Positions 11,901 to 24,541 of a stretch of DNA of 64,000 nt are shown one piece after another. Each line of letters starts with the position of its first letter. Within the stretch, counting starts at the first letter, position 1. Source of the DNA: Echinarachnius parma (Eukaryota; Echinodermata; Echinoidea; Clypeasteroida; Echinarachniidae); contig JBAMJV010000836.1 of assembly GCA_037951105.1 (NCBI GenBank), positions 62,001 to 126,000 on the forward strand. The letters are read 5' to 3'. The translations under genes and the position numbers were made by a program. Below the pieces are notes generated by a model. That model saw only the letters and a list, made by a program, of their open reading frames with translations, searched no databases and was not told the DNA's origin.

Positions 11901-12715
11901 GAGTTATTTGATTAGTCGTGTGAAAATTATATATATAAATATATATACAATATAAATGTGTAATAGTTTTTATTACCATATATGCTATACGTATGCATGT
12001 AAATTTATGAGTCGTATTTGGGTAGTTGTTAATTTTTTGTCAGTTTTGTAATCTGATTTATTACAGAAATGTTTATCATATATTCCCTTGCTGTATGACA
12101 TGGGACAATATGGGATTGTGTTTATACATATACGTGCTTTTTGTTTATGATTGAATAAAGTATACTTATAAATAAACATATTGGTTTATGATTATGATTA
12201 CTTTGATACATATTATTCACATGGAAAACGAATATTCCACAACCAAATTTGTTATTATAAATTTCATTTATGGATCGATAGTAATTTACTTGATTATGTG
12301 TCAAGGTTTGTAATCTTGCTTTGTTTGATCCGGTGTTGAATTGCTAATTATTTGATATTGTTCACAAAATATTATGACGGTGTATTTACATGAAAGGAAC
12401 TTTAAGTTTTAGAGAAATTAAACAAAACGAAACTAAAGGAAACAATAAGGCTTCTGCATTTCTAAGCTAGCCCCACATTCTCAAATTATTTAATTTGCTA
12501 TTTAATTATGTATGATATTTAGTTTGTATAACTTATTATAACAGTGTATGTATTGTATCTTTTGATATTTAATGAAGAATGTAAATAAACTGAAAAAAAA
12601 TGAACTGAAATTTAAATGAAATCGAACAGAAATTGTATAATAAATAATAATTCATTCGTGATAGTATCGGATGTTCTCTACGTATAACATAATTATATAA
12701 TCTCTCCCCTTTGCT

Positions 12716-13262
12716 TATTCAACTAAACCAGTGGTCTGGGCATGATTTGTCAAGATCCCCCCCCCCCCCGGCAATGACCCCCCCCCCCCCCCCTTCCCTC
12801 AGCATATATAACTAAACCAGTGGTCTGGGCATGATTTGTCAAGACCACCCCCCCCCCCTCCTCCTTCCCTCAGCATATAACTAAACCAGTGGTCTGGGCA
12901 TGATTTGTCAAGATCACCCCCCCCCCCCCTCCCTCAGCATATAACTAAACCAGTGGTCTTGGGCATGATTTGTCAAGATCACCCCCCCTCCCCCCCCCCC
13001 CCCCCCCGGCAATGAGCCCCCCCCCCTCCCCACCCCTTCCCTCAGCATATAACTAAACCAGTGGTCTGGGCATGATTTGTCAAGATCAACCCCCCCCCCC
13101 CCCCCCTCATCATATACAACTGAACCAGTGGTCTGGGCATGATTTGTCAAGATCACCCCCCCCCCCCCCCCCGGCAATGACCCCCATCCCCTCTGCTTAT
13201 ACAACTAAACCAGTGATATGGGCATGATTGGTCACGATCACCCCCCCCCCCCCTCCACCCCC
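12716..13262. repeat. Poly-C minisatellite, copy 1
   Basis: About seven tandem units are each built from AACCAGTGGTCTGGGCATG, then ATTTGTCAAGATCA, followed by a variable run of about 8-20 C bases and often CCCTCAGCATATA. Unit length varies mainly through the C tract. The same array closes the duplicated flank at 39105-39605. The G-rich strand has long G runs that could form quadruplexes (inference). Confidence 0.9.
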
Positions 13263-16200
13263 CATTTTTTTGGTAATAACATAATCATTATTACATTGAA
13301 CATCATGAAAATACGTGTTAATTTTTCTTTAAAATGATTCTCCATTTGAAATGGTTGTGCGATTAGTGTGTGTGCAGTATTGTTCAGCTACATAACTCTG
13401 TGAGTGCCAAGCTCGCATTTTTGCACAACACAATGCACACAAATGATATTGAGCTGTAAAATCCTTGGCACTCAAAGTGATAATGGGCTAAAAATAACAT
13501 GTTATGTACAAAGTGCATAGTTTCGCCTTTTGTAAGTATGAAGAGAGATAGTGGTGTGTGTTAACATGATCAGAGAGGGCGCTAACATGTGTTTTTTCTC
13601 AAATTTGATGCACTTCCAATTTGTATCACGTTAAAAAATTGCCATGCACTCCATACACAAATGCAACTCAATCACTACAAATTTGCTAAATGTAATGATG
13701 ATAGAGGGAGGCAAACAATATCTTAAAATAAGTAAGCCATTGTAATAATTTCATAGCATTAATGCACGTCCCCTGATTCAGAATATATTGCACACATCAT
13801 TGTAGTATAATGATATATATTTTGTTGATGAAAAATAGACATGGTTTCATTTGTTGTATAATGTACTTATGATTTGGCAAGGTAAAACAGCAAAACATCA
13901 TCCCAATAGTCAATTTCGGATGAAAGGAAAATATTTGGGCAAAATATGTGCCGACCTCTGGAAAAAAAATGTGCCCGTCGCCCATGGACAAATCCAGATT
14001 ATATTAATATTAATACAAAGTGTTGCATATCAGCTAGACAGAAAATTCCATCTCGTTTTGGAGGGGTCCTTTAATATTATGACGTCATACTATTCTCTGA
14101 AGTGGTGAGTGAATACAACAAACGAAGAGAAGGACTGATTTAACGGTCTAATTATCGGCGTACTGATTGAGACCCCTCATGAGTACCCAGTACAGACTGT
14201 CTCTTTGAATGGCGGCCACTGACGCACGGGAACAGTGCATCGTGTGCGACAAATTTCATATTTTATTGAGCCCTATTCAATCCATTGTCAAGACTCAAGT
14301 CTATCAAATCTGTAAGGCCAAAGTTCAATATTGGAATAGGATTTACTGCGCTTGGTGTGAATCGCATGCCGGGTGGTAGGATACGATCGATATTCATACA
14401 CACAATTACGCTGTTGGAAAATTTAGATACATGTACTCATTGATGTGCGTTGCATACAGAAAGCGCTCGACAAGGCATCGGTGGACCTGTGTGATCATAG
14501 GCATACTGGTTCAATAAAGAACTTCCCGATACTCAAACATTGTTCCATCCATTTGTCATGAGCCTTTTCTCAAGGTCACGTTATATTACTCTTTAAGCTT
14601 TTCTTCTAGATCCATGAATTTATACTTTTTTATTATGCATTATTAATAATTAATACTGCATAATGAAATTGGAAATATGTGAAATAAAAAACACTCTTTT
14701 TCTCCCCTTGCTCTAAAGTGGATTTAACACGTTTTGGAAACAACCTCTTAAATTGTTGAATAGTAAGATTCGATCATTATTGCCACTCAGCGGGCAAGGC
14801 ATGGGACAAACTGCTCCCGATCCCGTGTGTTTAAAAAATGGATTACCCTTTTAGGTGTATCCTTGGGTGTGATGTTTAAAAGAAGAAAAAAATGAGATGC
14901 TTAAAACTTATAAACGGTGTTATACTGTACATCTAGATCTCAAAATGGCTTGGCCTAGCTGCACTCCTATTTAAGCCACTCCGCCCCCCCCCCCCCCCCC
15001 CTCCTATAAAACAAAACAGAAATGCTTTTAACACCAAGGAGTTATACTGTTCATTATTTTGTATGTTGATTATTTACAGTCATATTTTGTCCTGATTTGT
15101 TTCTAAGTGCAACCTATAATGCTGTTTTTGTTATGATTACTTGTGTACGATAAGTCATAATTTTAATTACATCAACAATACAACCTTGTTTCAACTAATT
15201 GAGAGGACTTTTGGTCATATCTGTTCAACTTGAATTAAAAGAAGGACATAAATTACCACATCTTTGGCATTCTACTGTCTATATTCATTGACTGATAGGT
15301 GGCGTATCTAAAGGTGTGGGGCACGCGAGGCCACGTGCCCCCTCCCCCAATAATTTGATAAACAAGAAGAAACATGAGGGGAACATTATTTGAAAAAAGA
15401 AAAGAAAACATTATGGCTGGAATTCTCATGGAGACCTTTTTTTAGCACGGTGCTAAATCGCGTCGTTTCACGTCGTTTTACGTCAGAAGTAGGTTAAATT
15501 TAACCCACTGTTTTATGGAAAGCCGGGTAGTTCCTGCTTTGCCACCATAGTCTCCGTTGGCACTTGTCTTATTGTTTTTTTTCATTCAATAATTAGCGTT
15601 TTCTATACACTCGATTTTGACAGCGGAAGTTTGGAGGTTTCCCCGCAAGATGAGTCCATGTTATTTAAATGAAAAGTCAAATTAATCTGTTAAAATCAAC
15701 GATTATTGTCAAGTTTCTACATACTTGTATCATACTTTCTTCTTGCCAGTTTAGCGTAAAAATAAGTGTCAGACGCAATGGTCTATTCATAGGTTTTGTG
15801 TTGCGTTTATGAAGGATGAGTGCGCATATCTAGCAACAAGCGCGCATTTAGAAATAATTGCGCATTGTTTGCAGTGTGGCGCTCCATAAAAATTTAACCC
15901 GGGCTAAATTTAACCTTTTTATGAGAATTCCACCCTTAATGTTTGTCAACATATTTTTCCATACAAAATGATAAATAAATTATTCATATTGTATTACATA
16001 CTGCAGTAATTTGATCCACTCTTCAGTACCAGCTATTTGTGAATGTTGGAGGGAGTCGTTCATTTGCAACTTACATCCAAAAAAATACACTTACTAATGT
16101 ATACAACATCAACCGTGAAAAATGAAATCATCATTTACATTTTTAAACAGATGTTATACAGACGGATTGGGACACGATCATGGGCACATGACTTTTTTCG

Positions 16201-17567
16201 GATAATTGTTTTTTTTTTACATTGGCGCACAGGAACAGTCATATGTGACGGATTACAGATTGTATTTGTGGCCGAGTTCAATAGGAGAATATGATATATT
16301 ATTAGACTCATGGCGCTGTGTGTGAATCGCAGGATGGTGTTAGCTCGATACGATCCATTGTTTACACACATTTATGTTAATGGGAAAATGATATGCACGC
16401 ACAATAGCGTGGATATGTGTAATAAAGACATACTGGTTTAAAAGGCTCCTGGTAATCTGTCATTGGTTTCACATTTCATAAGCTTTCAACACGATTTATG
16501 CACACGCATTGCACACGCATGATGAAGTTCATAGCAATGTCATTGTCGAATGATCGGGTACTTAATATTCGCGAGTACTGCCACTCCGCTAGCACGGCAT
16601 GTGACTTACTGATGCAGCCCCTGCAGCTCCCTATCCAGTGTGTTCAATGGTGGTCGGTGGATTGTGTTGTCAGCGGTATAATGTATGTGTCATCTCTGTG
16701 GACATGTACAACCAGCAAACTCCATGGTCGTTTTACAGATGGCGCTCTGTAGAAGCTAACGGATTGCATGGGACATTTGAGGAAAGGGGAAGAACATTTT
16801 TAACTTTTGGTTAATGAATATCATTGTACTACGGAAGAAGACAGCAGCACACTTAGATGTAGAAAACTGTATAAGCACGAGGCCTACCATTTGGAGACAA
16901 ATAGTTAGGTTTAGAAGACAAATGTCGAACAATCGAAGCCCGCGTAACGGGCCTGAGGAGAAACACAATATGACAAAAACGTACATGATTCAAATTATAA
17001 GCCTATTACATTTTAGCGTTGAATATGTTGAGTTTATTGATATAAATATGTATAGTATTTACGGATTTTCATGAACAACAAACCGGAGAGGTCACTACCT
17101 TACCGATCTACAAGTACACCGACAAAATGCAAATGTTCCATGTTAAAATCTTACTTTCTTAAAAGGGACATCTAACGCGACATCCATCTACAGAAAGCGC
17201 TCGAGATGGAAATACCCACTCGGAATAGATCTTCTATGTATTAAGAATATTTTGACTTCCATTTAACTTTTACTACGTTCCAGGTCGTTTAAGTCAGGTT
17301 ATGAGCTTTAAATGCATATGAACATGTATCACGTGACCCGACACATTTAATGAGAGAGATCGAAATTAAGAAAATTAAATACGATTTTATATCGAAATCT
17401 GGATATATACACGCTTTAAAACAGGGCAATTTGAGTCCGTCTTCACTACTTTAAAGTTACTCCTAGAGTCTACTACAAACAATGGATAACATTGTCAGTG
17501 ATCAATTTCATTTTGAAAAGGCAGCACAAATATTGGCATAACATTGCTATGACATACTGATATAACT
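13263..17567. other. Spacer between the two tandem genes and likely 5' region of gene 2
   Basis: I see no exons. A diverged internal duplication pairs about 14212-14540 with 16214-16460 (shared blocks around GGTGTGAATCGCA and ATACTGGTT). A TCACGTGA palindrome lies at 17329-17336 and a weak TATA-like gatatatac near 17402. Both are plausible but unproven promoter elements for the ATG at 17568. Confidence 0.5.
15419..15931. mobile_element. Short inverted-end element (GGAATTCTCAT)
   Basis: The left end GGAATTCTCATGGAGACC is matched by ATGAGAATTCC on the right, about 510 bp apart. AGGTTAAATTTAACCC-like blocks lie near both ends. There is no coding sequence. It is a MITE-like element with no assigned superfamily. 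Confidence 0.5.
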
Positions 17568-20500
17568 ATGGAAGAACCGAAATTTAAAATAACAAGTAAT
17601 CCGGACCTTGAAAACGTAAAGCGTGCAATAAAGCATGGAGATGATGTGAACAGTTTAAAAAACAAAATATATAATGGCTGGACAGGCATTCATAAAGCAT
17701 CACATAATGTCACCAAACATCACCAAAGTGCCAGCAAATCATCCCTTATGCATCCTCATATAATGGTGATCTCGATACAGTGAAATATCTAGTAAGTCAA
17801 GGGGCTGATGTGAACAAGGGAAACTATAGTGGATGGACAGCTCTGCACGCTGCATCACTCAACGGACATATCGATATACTGGAATATCTGATTAGTCAAG
17901 GGGATGAGGTGCAGAAGGGGACTAATAATGGATTTTCACCCCTGCACGCTGCATCATTGAATGGCCATTTCGATACAGTGAAATATCTTACAAGTCAAGA
18001 GGCTGATGTTAACAAGGGGGATACTGATGGGATATCAGCCCTGCATCTTTCATCACTGGGTGGTTATCTCGATACAGTGAGATACCTGATAAATCAAGGG
18101 GCATCTGTACGGCAGGAAAATAATGAAGGGATATCAGCTCTATATGCTGCATCTTTAAATGGACATCTCCATGTCGTGAAATATCTGACAAGTCAAGGCG
18201 CTGATGTGAACAAGGGAACTAATGCTGGTTTTACAGCGCTTCATGCTGCATCAGTGGATGGTCATCTCGATACAGTGAAGTATTTGATAAGTCAAGGAGC
18301 TGATGTAAACAAGGAGGGTACTGGCGGGACAACGGCGCTCTATGCTGCATCTGTGGGTGGCCATATCAATATAGTGAAATATCTGATAAGTCACGGGGCT
18401 GATGTGAGCAATGAGAATACGTATGGGGCATCAGCCCTGTATGTTGCATCACGACATGGTCAACTCGCCACGGTTGAATATCTGACAACTCAAGGGGCTG
18501 ATGTGAATAAGGAGCATACTGACGGGACAACGGCGCTCTATGCTGCATCACTGGGTGGTCATCTCGATACAGTGAAGTATTTAATAAGTCAAGGGGCTGA
18601 TGTGAACAAGGAGTATACTGGCGGGACAACGGCGCTCTATGTTGCATCTCTAAATGGTCATCTCAATACAGTAAAATATCTGGCAAGTCAAGGGGCTGAT
18701 GTGAACAAGGAGGATTTTGATGAGGAAACAGCTCTATGTGGTGCGTCACTCAATGGACATCTCGCTACAGTCAAATATCTGATAAGTCAAGGAGCTGATG
18801 TAAACAAGGACAATTGTCATGGTTTAACATCACTGCATTTAGCATCATATTATGGTCACCTAGCCACGGTGGAATATCTGATAAGTCAAGGGGCTAATGT
18901 GAACAAGGAAGAAGAAAGTGGATGGACAGCCCTTGTTACTGCATCTCTAAATAGGCATCCTGAAACAGTTAAATATCTGACAAGTCATGGAGCTGATGTG
19001 AACAAGAAGGACAAATATGGGACGACAGCTCTGCATGTTGCTACAATGGGTGGTCAACTTGAAATAGTGAAACATCTAACAAATCAAGGAGCTGATGTAA
19101 ACAAGGCAAGTTCGGATGGGTGGACCGTTCTCTGTGCTGCAACATACCTTGGTAACCTCGATATAGTGACAATGTTTAACAAGTCATGGGGCTGATGTAG
19201 ACAAGGAGGTTAAAGATGGGGTGACAGCTTTGCATGCTGGATCTCTGGGTGGTCATCTTGAAGTGGTGAAACATCTGACAAACCAAGGAGCTGATGTAAA
19301 CAAGAGTGATGTACATGGGATGACAGCTATTCGTGCTGCAGCACAGAATGGACACCTCGATATAGTGAAATATCTCATAAGTCATGGGGCTGATGTGAAC
19401 AAGGGGGATGAAGACGGGACGACAGCTTTGCATGCTGAATCTCTGGATGGTCATCTTAAAAGCGTGGAACATCTGGCAAATCTAGGAGCTGACGTAAACA
19501 AGGAAGATGTGTATGGGAGGACAGCTCTCCATGCTGCAGCTCAGAATGGTCACCTCGATATACTGACATTTCTAATAAGTCAATGGATTGATGTGAACAA
19601 GGGGGATGAAGATGGGGTGACAGCTTTGCATTTAGGTTCAATGGATGGCCATCTTGAAACAGTGAAATATCTTACTAGTCAAGGAGCTGATGTGAACAAG
19701 TTGGATGTGCATGGGAAGACTGCCTTGCATGCTGCATCAGTGAATGGTCATCTCGAAACAGTCAAATATCTGTCAAATCAAGGGGCTGATGTGAACATGT
19801 GGACAGAATATGGGGTAACGGCTCTGCATCTTGCTTCACTACATGGTCATATTGATACAGTAAAATATCTTATTAGTCAAAGTGTTGATGTGAACAAAGA
19901 GGATGTGCATGGGTTGACTGCCATGCACAAGGCATCACTAAATGGTCATCTTGATACAGTGAAATATCTGATGAGTCAAGGGGCTGATGTGAATAAAGAG
20001 AGTGCTGATGGGTGTACAGCTCTATATGCTGCATCACTCAACGGTCATCTCCAAATAGTCAAATATATGACGGATCAAGGGGCTGATGTGAACAGTGTGG
20101 ATATTAAGGGTGGAACTGCTCTGTTTGCTGCATCACTTAATGGTCATCTCGATACAGTAACATATCTGACATATCATGGGGCTGACGTGAACACTGAGGA
20201 TGAAGATGGAGCGACAGCCTTGCATATTGCTTCCATGGATGGCCATCTTGAAACAGTGAAATATCTGTTAAGTAGAGGAGTTCATGTGAACAAGGAGGAT
20301 GTGTATGGAAGGGACAGCCCTGTTTACTGCAGCACATAATGGTCATCTCGATACAGTGAAATATCTGTCAAGTCAAGGGGCTGATGTGAACAAGGGGATA
20401 ACAAATGGAATGACATCTCTCCATGTTGCTTCATTGAATGGCCATCTTGAAACCGTGAAATGTTTGACAATTCGTAAGGCTAATGTGAACCAGGAAACTA

Positions 20501-21108
20501 ACGCTGGATGGACAGCCCTTCATCTGGCATCATTGAATGGTCATCTCGGTACAGTAAAGTATCTGATTAGTCAAGGGGCAGAGATAGACAAGGGAGATGC
20601 TATTGGCACAACATCAATGCACGCAGCATCACACAATGGTCATATCGATACAGCAATATTTTTGATAAGTCGGGGGGCTTATGTCAACAAGGAAACCAAT
20701 GCTGGATGGACACCCCTGCATAATGCATCACTGAATGGTCATCTCGATATAGTAAAATATCTGACAAGTCAAGGGCTGATGTGAACAAGGGAACTCGGGC
20801 TGGGTGGACACCCATATATACTGCCTCACGAAATGGTCATATCCCTACCGTAAAATATTTGATAACTCAAGGGGCTGATGTGAACAAGAAAACTAATAAT
20901 GGATGTACAGCCATGTATGCAGCAACAATGAGTGGTCATCATACCATAAAATATCTCTTACGGTTAGGCGCGTGGAAGAAAATTCGAGTCCATTGTGGAA
21001 CTACTGTTGTACAATCACAGGCAGCAGGATCCAAGGATCATATTCATGTTGTCGAGAATGTCAAACATCAAGGAGCCGACTGTGAGCTAAAAGAGCGGGA
21101 TCCTGATA
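17568..21108 (+). CDS. Gene 2, ankyrin-repeat exon (about 34 repeats), frame broken at four places
   Basis: The start ATG 17568 has a favourable G at +4 and opens MEEPKFKITSNPDLENVKRA, followed by NGWTGIHKAS. About 34 repeats of 33 residues follow, with the consensus DG.TALHAASLNGHLDTVKYL then ISQGADVNK. This solenoid would bind an unknown ligand or protein. The reading frame changes near 17700-17750, near 19168-19175 (gtgacaatgttta where repeats have gtgaaatgttta), near 20305-20315 (an extra G in agggaca) and near 20768-20774 (ggg where repeats have gggg). The continuous open frame ends at TAA 21225-21227. However, donor a|gtaaaa after 21108 leaves phase 1, exactly what the ZU5 exon needs (codon AGT). 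I therefore infer splicing there, which makes this one exon of a protein of roughly 1,580 residues. Confidence 0.8.
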
Positions 21109-22944
21109 GTAAAAGACAAAGGTTCGTATATTTACAGCGTAATATTATTAAACGCAGTATCAGTCTGGTTAGACAAAGACTACGTAATTTAACAAGATTC
21201 CAATTTAAAAGATTATTAGAGGCGTAAATGATTTCAACGATGGCGTGACAAACGTAATTTGGGGAAAATGTATTAATTAAACAGTTTCAAAACAAACATA
21301 AGTTAGACCATTATCATTTAGAAAATTGATTAAGTGCTTATCGTGAAGTAAGGATATTTACTCAGTCGTAGAATGGTGATGTACCCGAGTTAAGTTTAAC
21401 AAGTGGCATTCGTCATACGACACGTATTAGTGTAGGCACGTTTGAACATTTTGGAAATATTCCATACCATTTCGTTAGAAAATGTATACTTTGTATTTAC
21501 TCTATCATAAAAACAAATACCATACGATTACTTTTCATTTCCTATCAGGCTGGCTTCCAGATCTAACCTTCAGCATTACAGAGGTAATTTTGCATGCAAT
21601 TTTTAACTAAAATATAAATGAAAAAATCAAATGTCATCTAGTTCTATCAATAACATGGCTTTTTATTTACACTCCACATGGGATGATAGGATGTAATAGC
21701 AAATTAGGAACATGTACTTGATAAGGCATGCTCAAAACATCCAATTACTAAATTTGGCAGGTTCTCGATAAAATTGGTGACATCGAAGTATGTGTGGAAA
21801 TTAAGTACCAAAATTAGTTCATTTCAGCTACATATTTGACTTCTGTAATTACATGCAAAATTTGCATACAAATAAACCAAATATACACATGGTATGTATA
21901 AGAATATTGCTCATGCAACAATAATTGTAAGATGCACGGGCGTCGATCGTTCATTGATACCCATTGATCAGGGGGGGGGATGATCCATTCATCCATCCCC
22001 CCCCCTGATGAATGGGTATAGCGTAAGTATCGACGCCCATGGTAAGATGTCATGTAGGTAATGCCGGAAATGTTGGCACTCAAAGTCGTACCAAACTCTC
22101 AGTTTAGCAGCAACGAGCAATGTTTGTAATGAATAAAAAACAAAATTGCATGTATTTATAACATGGATCAATTCTTTTATGAAGAAAGGATCTAAATAGA
22201 TCATATTTCTCATTGGAAAGGAACGGGTCATTTGTATGAAGTTAAATAATGTTCTCTAGGAGTCAACTATACTATAGATAATTTTGACCGGCTATAGGAA
22301 AACCCACCACTTGCCGTTAATTTTGTTTTTCAGTTATTGTCTTCAAAAGTTGAAAATCGGTTCTACGGGCCAAATGACAATTTGCATATAATTAGCGAGT
22401 TAAACTTTGCTACTCTTTATAATGCAAAGTAATTCCACTCGAACTATTAATCCAGTGCTAAGTTATTCTCGATTGTGTATAACAAATCTGTATTATTGTA
22501 ATAGCTATTGTTATAAATTATACAAATCTGAATTGTCTTGATACTGATTGCTATATATTTGAAACGTCAATATCTCAGTTCAACTTACTGCATTATGAAA
22601 TATAACAATTATGATAACTCTGCCGGATATTGTGCATATTGATTGAAATTCAAAGTAAAGCTGATGGATACTTCTGTGTAATGGTACATGAATCGCTAAT
22701 TTGATTTTTGCCAACAAGTGGAGGTCTATGTAGCCGTTCACAAGTGTTTGCAATTAAATATTTCAATTTGATGTTGCGTATGGTAAACACTGCATGACAT
22801 TCAGATTGGCAGCAGATGTTTCGTGCCACGTCACCAAGAATTTTGTTAGTAATTCACTAGATGAGAGTACAGATTACGAAATCATGAAATGGCCTCGATA
22901 GGTTGTATAGTGTTGAGATGTGATTTATCATTCATTGCTCCCAG
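21109..22944 (+). other. Gene 2 intron, ANK to ZU5
   Basis: AT-rich intronic sequence. The only structured element I can define is the hAT-like MITE at 21935-22041. No further exon with ankyrin or ZU5 similarity was seen. Confidence 0.6.
21935..22041. mobile_element. hAT-like MITE with 8-bp target duplication (copy 1)
   Basis: This 107-bp hairpin starts CACGGGCGTCGAT and ends with its near-complement (ATCGACGCCCATG). It is flanked by direct repeats GTAAGATG at 21927-21934 and 22042-22049. The centre is a G-run/C-run palindrome. An 8-bp duplication is the hallmark of hAT transposition. Confidence 0.8.
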
Positions 22945-23280
22945 GTTCCACCGCCGTTCAATCACCAGACACCCCATGCGGGACGTTTGACCACCTCGGT
23001 GGCAAACTAAGCGTTGCTCAGTATGACGTCACTCTCTCCATTCCTCCTGGAGCTCTAGAAGAAGGGTCCTCCAACGAGATTTTCATCGAGGTCCTGACGA
23101 AGCCTCCTGATGACCTTGTCCTGCAAGATGACGAGATGATGATTAATTTGGGAATCAGCTGTACGCCATCTGGCCTGAGATTTAAGAAGCCTATCACAGT
23201 GTCCATGCCCCACTGCGCCATCTTCACTGACCCGGAGAGTGTGGAGAGTGTGGTGTTCACAAGAAGTGGTGATGATTCCG
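22945..23280 (+). CDS. Gene 2, ZU5 domain exon
   Basis: The exon is 336 bp, phase 1 at both ends (acceptor ...attgctcccag, donor ccg|gtaggc). It encodes about 112 residues. CGTFDHLGGKLSV, VTLSIPPGALEEG and SPSGLRFKKP-like TPSGLRFKKPITVSMPHC are the classic ZU5 signature found in UNC5, ankyrins, ZO-1 and PIDD1. In PIDD1 and FIIND proteins the ZU5 fold packs against UPA around the cleavage site. This exon sits directly before the UPA exons, so the module order is ANK-ZU5-UPA-Death. The ATG at 22920 is intronic and not a start. Confidence 0.9.
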
Positions 23281-23335
23281 GTAGGCGTCATATATTTCTT
23301 TCGAAACTTATGTCTGATGTATGAACCAAAGGATG

Positions 23336-23690
23336 TTAAAGGGACTTAGAAACATTGTCCAAATCCTCAAAACTTACTTGGAACTCTAGTATTTGTCTCA
23401 TACCGTATCATATTCATATCAACAATAACAAAAACAGGGGACATGTTTCGGGTTTTCATATTTCCATTTTGATCAAAAGATATTTACGATGACGTGTTCA
23501 GATATGAAATTGTTTGCGGGATAATGTCATGCCGTGTACAAAGTAAGTTCGATGTGTTAGTGAATATCACTTACCATGTTTGCTCATATCTCAGCCAAAA
23601 AACATCTAATTAACGTGACATTCCAATGCACGTTTTTTTATTCTATTTATCACCTTTTCACTTGCCAACAAAGTTACTAGATCCCTTTAA
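23336..23690. mobile_element. TTAA MITE (AGGGACTTAG family) in gene 2 intron
   Basis: TTAA occurs at both edges with inverted ends AAGGGACTTAGAAAC and GTTACTAGATCCCTT. The internal block TTGTCCAAATCCTCAAAA is shared with copies at 35941-36332 and about 45196-45592. No coding capacity. Confidence 0.75.
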
Positions 23691-23903
23691 TATTATTATA
23701 ACTTACATATAATTTGACGATGCATCACTGTGAAGTATCCCTGTTGAATAACTCATTTTAGCAGTGAATTTTATAATTTATGAAGACGATCCTCAATACT
23801 GAATGATAGATAAAGACATATATCTAGTATATGTACCTCCTATTTTATTCGTCTTTCCTAATGCAAAAACAAACCGGATTAATTGATTCTGTACCATATA
23901 CAG

Positions 23904-24124
23904 ATTCCACGTGGTTTCGAGATGATACCGTGGAATGCCGTTTCAGCGAGGACAGGGTAGAACTGCGATTAACCCACTTCTCCCGCTTCAGGAATGCGGT
24001 GAGAATGCTATTCGCCAAACGTAAGCGTGTTTGCTTCGTCCCCTTCCTTCCAGCCCGACTACCGGATGATCGTATACTGATCCTCCACGTGCGCCTGTTT
24101 CATGAACTAAAAGGGATTTATCAG
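23904..24124 (+). CDS. Gene 2, UPA exon 1 with HFS self-cleavage-type motif
   Basis: This 221-bp exon (acceptor ...ccatatacag, donor cag|gtgagt) runs phase 1 to phase 0. It encodes STWFRDDTVECRFSEDRVEL, then RLTHFSRFRNAV, with His-Phe-Ser at 23975-23983, followed by VCFVPFLPARLP and ILILHVRL. The HFS triad and its position between the ZU5 core and UPA match the autoproteolytic site of PIDD1 and the FIIND of NLRP1/CARD8. The bulky Trp residues after Ser in gene 1 (WFWNW) and in PIDD1 are replaced here by RFRNA. Cleavage is predicted, not shown. The alternative is a non-cleaving ZU5-UPA as in UNC5 or ankyrin. Confidence 0.87.
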
Positions 24125-24541
24125 GTGAGTGGAATTTGTTCTGCTTATTCAGCCTTTTTTCATTATATCTACTGCGGTTGGGTTACGTGTTGAATGTATT
24201 GACTGATTCCCCTCGAGGCTACAGTATATCATGAACAAGTCAATATAATTTATCAATTCATATTTTAACTTGTTGATTGTTCTTTGTATTTGTTTGTCAA
24301 GGATACTAAAAGTTGTACATACGGGATCTTCAACTAGCACAGTCCTGAAAAAGTATGTCATGTGAGCATTAGATAACACGAATTATGATTGTATTCGGGT
24401 AAATCATCATCACAAGATGCACGCAGTTGCAATGAGATGTAATGGGCACACCGTACACGCGTGAATGATCGTTTTCCATGTAGAAGAGGAAATAACATGG
24501 TGATTTTAAAGGATACCACGACCTCGAAATTATATTCTTAT

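Larger units (their letters stand above)
5890..12715. other. AT-rich 3' flank or long 3' UTR of gene 1, duplicated with the gene
   Basis: No supportable coding region is present. Candidate poly(A) signals include AATAAA at 6407-6412 and, far downstream, AATAAA at 12154-12159 within a block that is nearly identical in the second copy (38560-39060). From about 7433 onward the sequence aligns with the gene 2 flank starting near 32884. Differences are chiefly insertions: the TTAA element 7928-8591 and the GC-rich patch near 8.76-8.98 kb occur only here. Confidence 0.6.

Noticed and set aside
12914..13204. Glycine-rich minus-strand open frame over the minisatellite
   Set aside because: It is the translation of G runs and the tandem core, not a gene.
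12716..13262. CRISPR-like array of repeat and spacer
   Set aside because: The regular core with variable C runs is a eukaryotic minisatellite. Spacers are homopolymers and no cas genes are present.
18009..20346. Several minus-strand open frames opposite the ankyrin exon
   Set aside because: They are antisense shadows of the 99-bp ankyrin repeat, with no independent evidence.
21109..21227. Ankyrin exon ending at its own stop codon (21225-21227) as an ankyrin-only gene
   Set aside because: A phase-compatible donor after 21108 joins the ZU5 exon. The stop-ended form remains possible as an alternative transcript.
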